Below the pieces are notes generated by a model. That model made no database searches, had not been told where the DNA came from, and worked only from the letters and a program-made list of their open reading frames with translations. Of a stretch of DNA of 7,918 nt, positions 7,299-7,918 are shown one piece after another. The DNA is from Vitreoscilla sp. (GTDB taxonomy: Bacteria > Pseudomonadota > Gammaproteobacteria > Burkholderiales > Neisseriaceae), in the NCBI GenBank assembly GCA_030150505.1, contig JASLFS010000026.1, forward strand, positions 1 to 7,918. Reading direction: 5' to 3'. Each line of letters begins with the position of its first letter. Within the stretch, counting starts at the first letter, position 1. Position numbers and translations under genes: made by a program.

Positions 7299-7490
7299 AT
7301 TTAAATTTCTGTTCACTGCCGTACAGGCAGCTTAGAAGCACTTGCTGCCATCTTTATTAGTTCTAAAAGGGTTCACTGCCGTACAGGCAGCTTAGAAGTG
7401 ACAATGTAGTTAAGTCAATCGGCTGGACTAGTTCACTGCCGTACAGGCAGCTTAGAAGAGAACCCTTTTTTATTCTGAAAGACAGTGCCG

Positions 7491-7578
7491 GTTAACCGCC
7501 GTATAGGCAGCTTAGAAGTTCGCGTAAAGGGAGATAGTATGGAGCCATTGGTTAACCGCTGTATAGGCAGCTTATAAG
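7491..7578 (+). repeat. Diverged repeats 4 and 5 with shared substitutions
   Basis: Repeats 4 (7491-7518) and 5 (7551-7578) begin GTTAACCGC instead of GTTCACTGC and have loop GTATA instead of GTACA. They share three substitutions (repeat positions 4, 7 and 14). Repeat 5 adds C10 to T and G25 to T, so its handle is CTTATAAG. The T7 to C change creates a C-A mismatch in the second pair of the Cas6f stem, and repeat 5 also has a T-G wobble at its top pair. Processing at these repeats may be weaker. Confidence 0.9.
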
Positions 7579-7610
7579 CAAGGGATTATGAGTCGCATGC
7601 CCGTAAGCTA

Positions 7611-7637
7611 GTTCACTGCCGTCAGACAGCCTAAATG
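7611..7637 (+). repeat. Degenerate terminal repeat 6
   Basis: The first 12 nt (GTTCACTGCCGT) equal repeats 1-3. The rest, CAGACAGCCTAAATG, differs by one deletion in the loop and four substitutions. The stem becomes CTGCC against GACAG with an internal C-A mismatch and a shortened loop, so Cas6f cleavage is probably poor. Degeneracy marks this as the leader-distal end of the array. Confidence 0.88.
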
Positions 7638-7676
7638 TATTTAATTTTGCGTTGAGAGTTGATTAACTGTATCGAT

Positions 7677-7699
7677 AAGTTGTTTTGTTTAAATAACTT
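7677..7699 (+). other. Weak hairpin downstream of the array
   Basis: AAGTTGTT (7677-7684) and AATAACTT (7692-7699) pair over 8 bp with one G-U wobble around a 7-nt loop. There is no T tract after it, so it is a poor terminator. No other structure between 7638 and 7790 suggests where the array transcript ends. Confidence 0.2.
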
Positions 7700-7790
7700 A
7701 CTTGATTATTCATAACTGATTTTTTGATTATGGATTGGTTTGAATTATTTTTTATATTGGGGGGTGATTTAGTGCATAGAGTAAAGTTAT

Positions 7791-7820
7791 AAGGGCTACC
7801 TATTAGATAAGGTAACCCTT
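7791..7820 (-). terminator. Hairpin terminator of the right-edge minus-strand gene
   Basis: AAGGGCTACC (7791-7800) and GGTAACCCTT (7811-7820) form a 10-bp stem with one wobble and a 10-nt loop. On the minus strand it begins 20 nt after the stop codon of the partial gene. The tail there (ATAACTTTACT) is only modestly T-rich. It may also stop + strand transcription coming out of the array. Confidence 0.6.
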
Positions 7821-7840
7821 TATTAACACTTCAATTAATA

Positions 7841-7918
7841 CTAGATTTCACCTCGAACAATTGCTGCACCAGCACTTAATGCTTTCAATTTGCCTCTTGC
7901 TACTTCACGAGACAATGG
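7841..7918 (-). CDS. C-terminal end of an unidentified gene entering from the right
   Basis: The minus strand reads 25 sense codons from the window edge to a TAG at 7843-7841 (PLSREVARGKLKALSAGAAI, then VRGEI). The hairpin just downstream supports a genuine gene end. The composition looks like a soluble protein. I do not recognise the family from so short a tail. The gene runs towards the CRISPR array and is probably a chromosomal neighbour unrelated to the cas operon. Confidence 0.55.
   Translation of the reverse strand, partial: PLSREVARGKLKALSAGAAIVRGEI

Larger units (their letters stand above)
7181..7310 (+). promoter_or_regulatory. CRISPR leader
   Basis: The 130 nt between cas6f and the first repeat are extremely AT-rich and non-coding, as expected of a leader. 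The orientation is set by the array: repeats are identical at this end and degenerate at the far end. The leader contains an IHF consensus, two direct copies of AAATATTTA (7202-7210 and 7219-7227), a 9-bp inverted repeat, and the terminator palindrome at 7251-7291. New spacers would have been inserted at the 7310/7311 junction. Confidence 0.8.
7311..7637 (+). CRISPR. Type I-F CRISPR array, six repeats and five spacers
   Basis: Repeats start at 7311, 7371, 7431, 7491, 7551 and 7611, an exact 60-nt period: 28-nt repeats and 32-nt spacers, the I-F standard. The first three are identical, starting GTTCACTGCC and ending CTTAGAAG. Within each, CTGCC (positions 6-10) and GGCAG (16-20) form the Cas6f hairpin around the loop GTACA, and cleavage after position 20 gives the 8-nt 5' handle CTTAGAAG. 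Spacers are at 7339-7370, 7399-7430, 7459-7490, 7519-7550 and 7579-7610, and all differ. Decay at the right end places the leader on the left, next to cas6f. I cannot assign targets by eye, and no spacer clearly matches elsewhere in the window. Confidence 0.97.

Noticed and set aside
7365..7469. 10-bp inverted match between the spacer 1/repeat 2 junction (AAAAGGGTTC) and spacer 3 (GAACCCTTTT)
   Set aside because: Four of the ten bases belong to the repeat and the rest are A/T and G runs. A chance match of this size is unremarkable.
7619..7634. Resemblance of the terminal repeat (GCCGTCAGAC) to a Neisseria DNA uptake sequence (GCCGTCTGAA)
   Set aside because: It breaks off after six bases, is in register with the other repeats, and no uptake sequence appears elsewhere in the window. 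It is a decayed CRISPR repeat.
4544..7637. Tn7-like CRISPR-associated transposon (I-F3)
   Set aside because: I-F3 loci carry tniQ and fused cas8-cas5 and lack cas1 and cas2-3. Here cas1 and an intact Cas2-3 are present, and no tniQ or tns gene is seen.

Overview
This window is an almost complete, compact type I-F2 (also called I-Fv) CRISPR-Cas locus. All of its recognisable genes lie on the + strand. The order is cas1, the cas2-cas3 fusion, cas7fv, cas5fv, cas6f, a leader, and a short CRISPR array of 28-nt repeats with 32-nt spacers. The locus has no cas8f (csy1) and no separate small subunit, which is the hallmark of the minimal I-F variant characterised in Shewanella putrefaciens. The DNA is strongly AT-rich. 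I-F repeats and Cas proteins of this kind point to a low-GC gammaproteobacterium or a related proteobacterium; the sequence does not allow a firmer taxonomic call.

Layout. Positions 1-596 hold no convincing complete gene. They contain a strong sigma70-like promoter (TTGACA, 16 nt, TATGAT) about 190 nt before cas1, a weak hairpin terminator candidate, and a minus-strand frame that stays open to the left edge. Positions 597-1538 are cas1, cut by one in-frame TAA at codon 136. Positions 1593-4544 encode Cas2-3, the nuclease-helicase with a fused Cas2 domain. Positions 4544-5530 (Cas7fv backbone), 5540-6565 (Cas5fv) and 6578-7180 (Cas6f) are packed with overlaps or short gaps, each with a good ribosome binding site. 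Positions 7181-7310 form the leader, with a perfect IHF consensus inside a 9-bp inverted repeat and then a perfect 14-bp terminator hairpin with a T8 tract. Positions 7311-7637 are the array: three identical repeats, two diverged ones that share substitutions, and a degenerate terminal repeat. Positions 7638-7918 hold non-coding DNA, a hairpin, and the C-terminal 25 codons of an unidentified minus-strand gene.

How the parts work together. Cas6f should cut array transcripts at the repeat hairpin and stay bound. Cas7fv should coat the spacer, and Cas5fv should cap the 5' handle and take over the PAM-side role of the missing Cas8f. The bound complex would then recruit Cas2-3 to nick and unwind target DNA. 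Interference genes all look intact. Adaptation looks disabled, because the stop in cas1 separates its N-terminal domain from every catalytic residue. The likely state is a working interference system with a frozen spacer set of five.

The system type is known. The unusual points are the single-base cas1 lesion in an otherwise intact locus, the mosaic history of the repeats, and a leader in which a terminator palindrome overlaps the best array promoter candidate.
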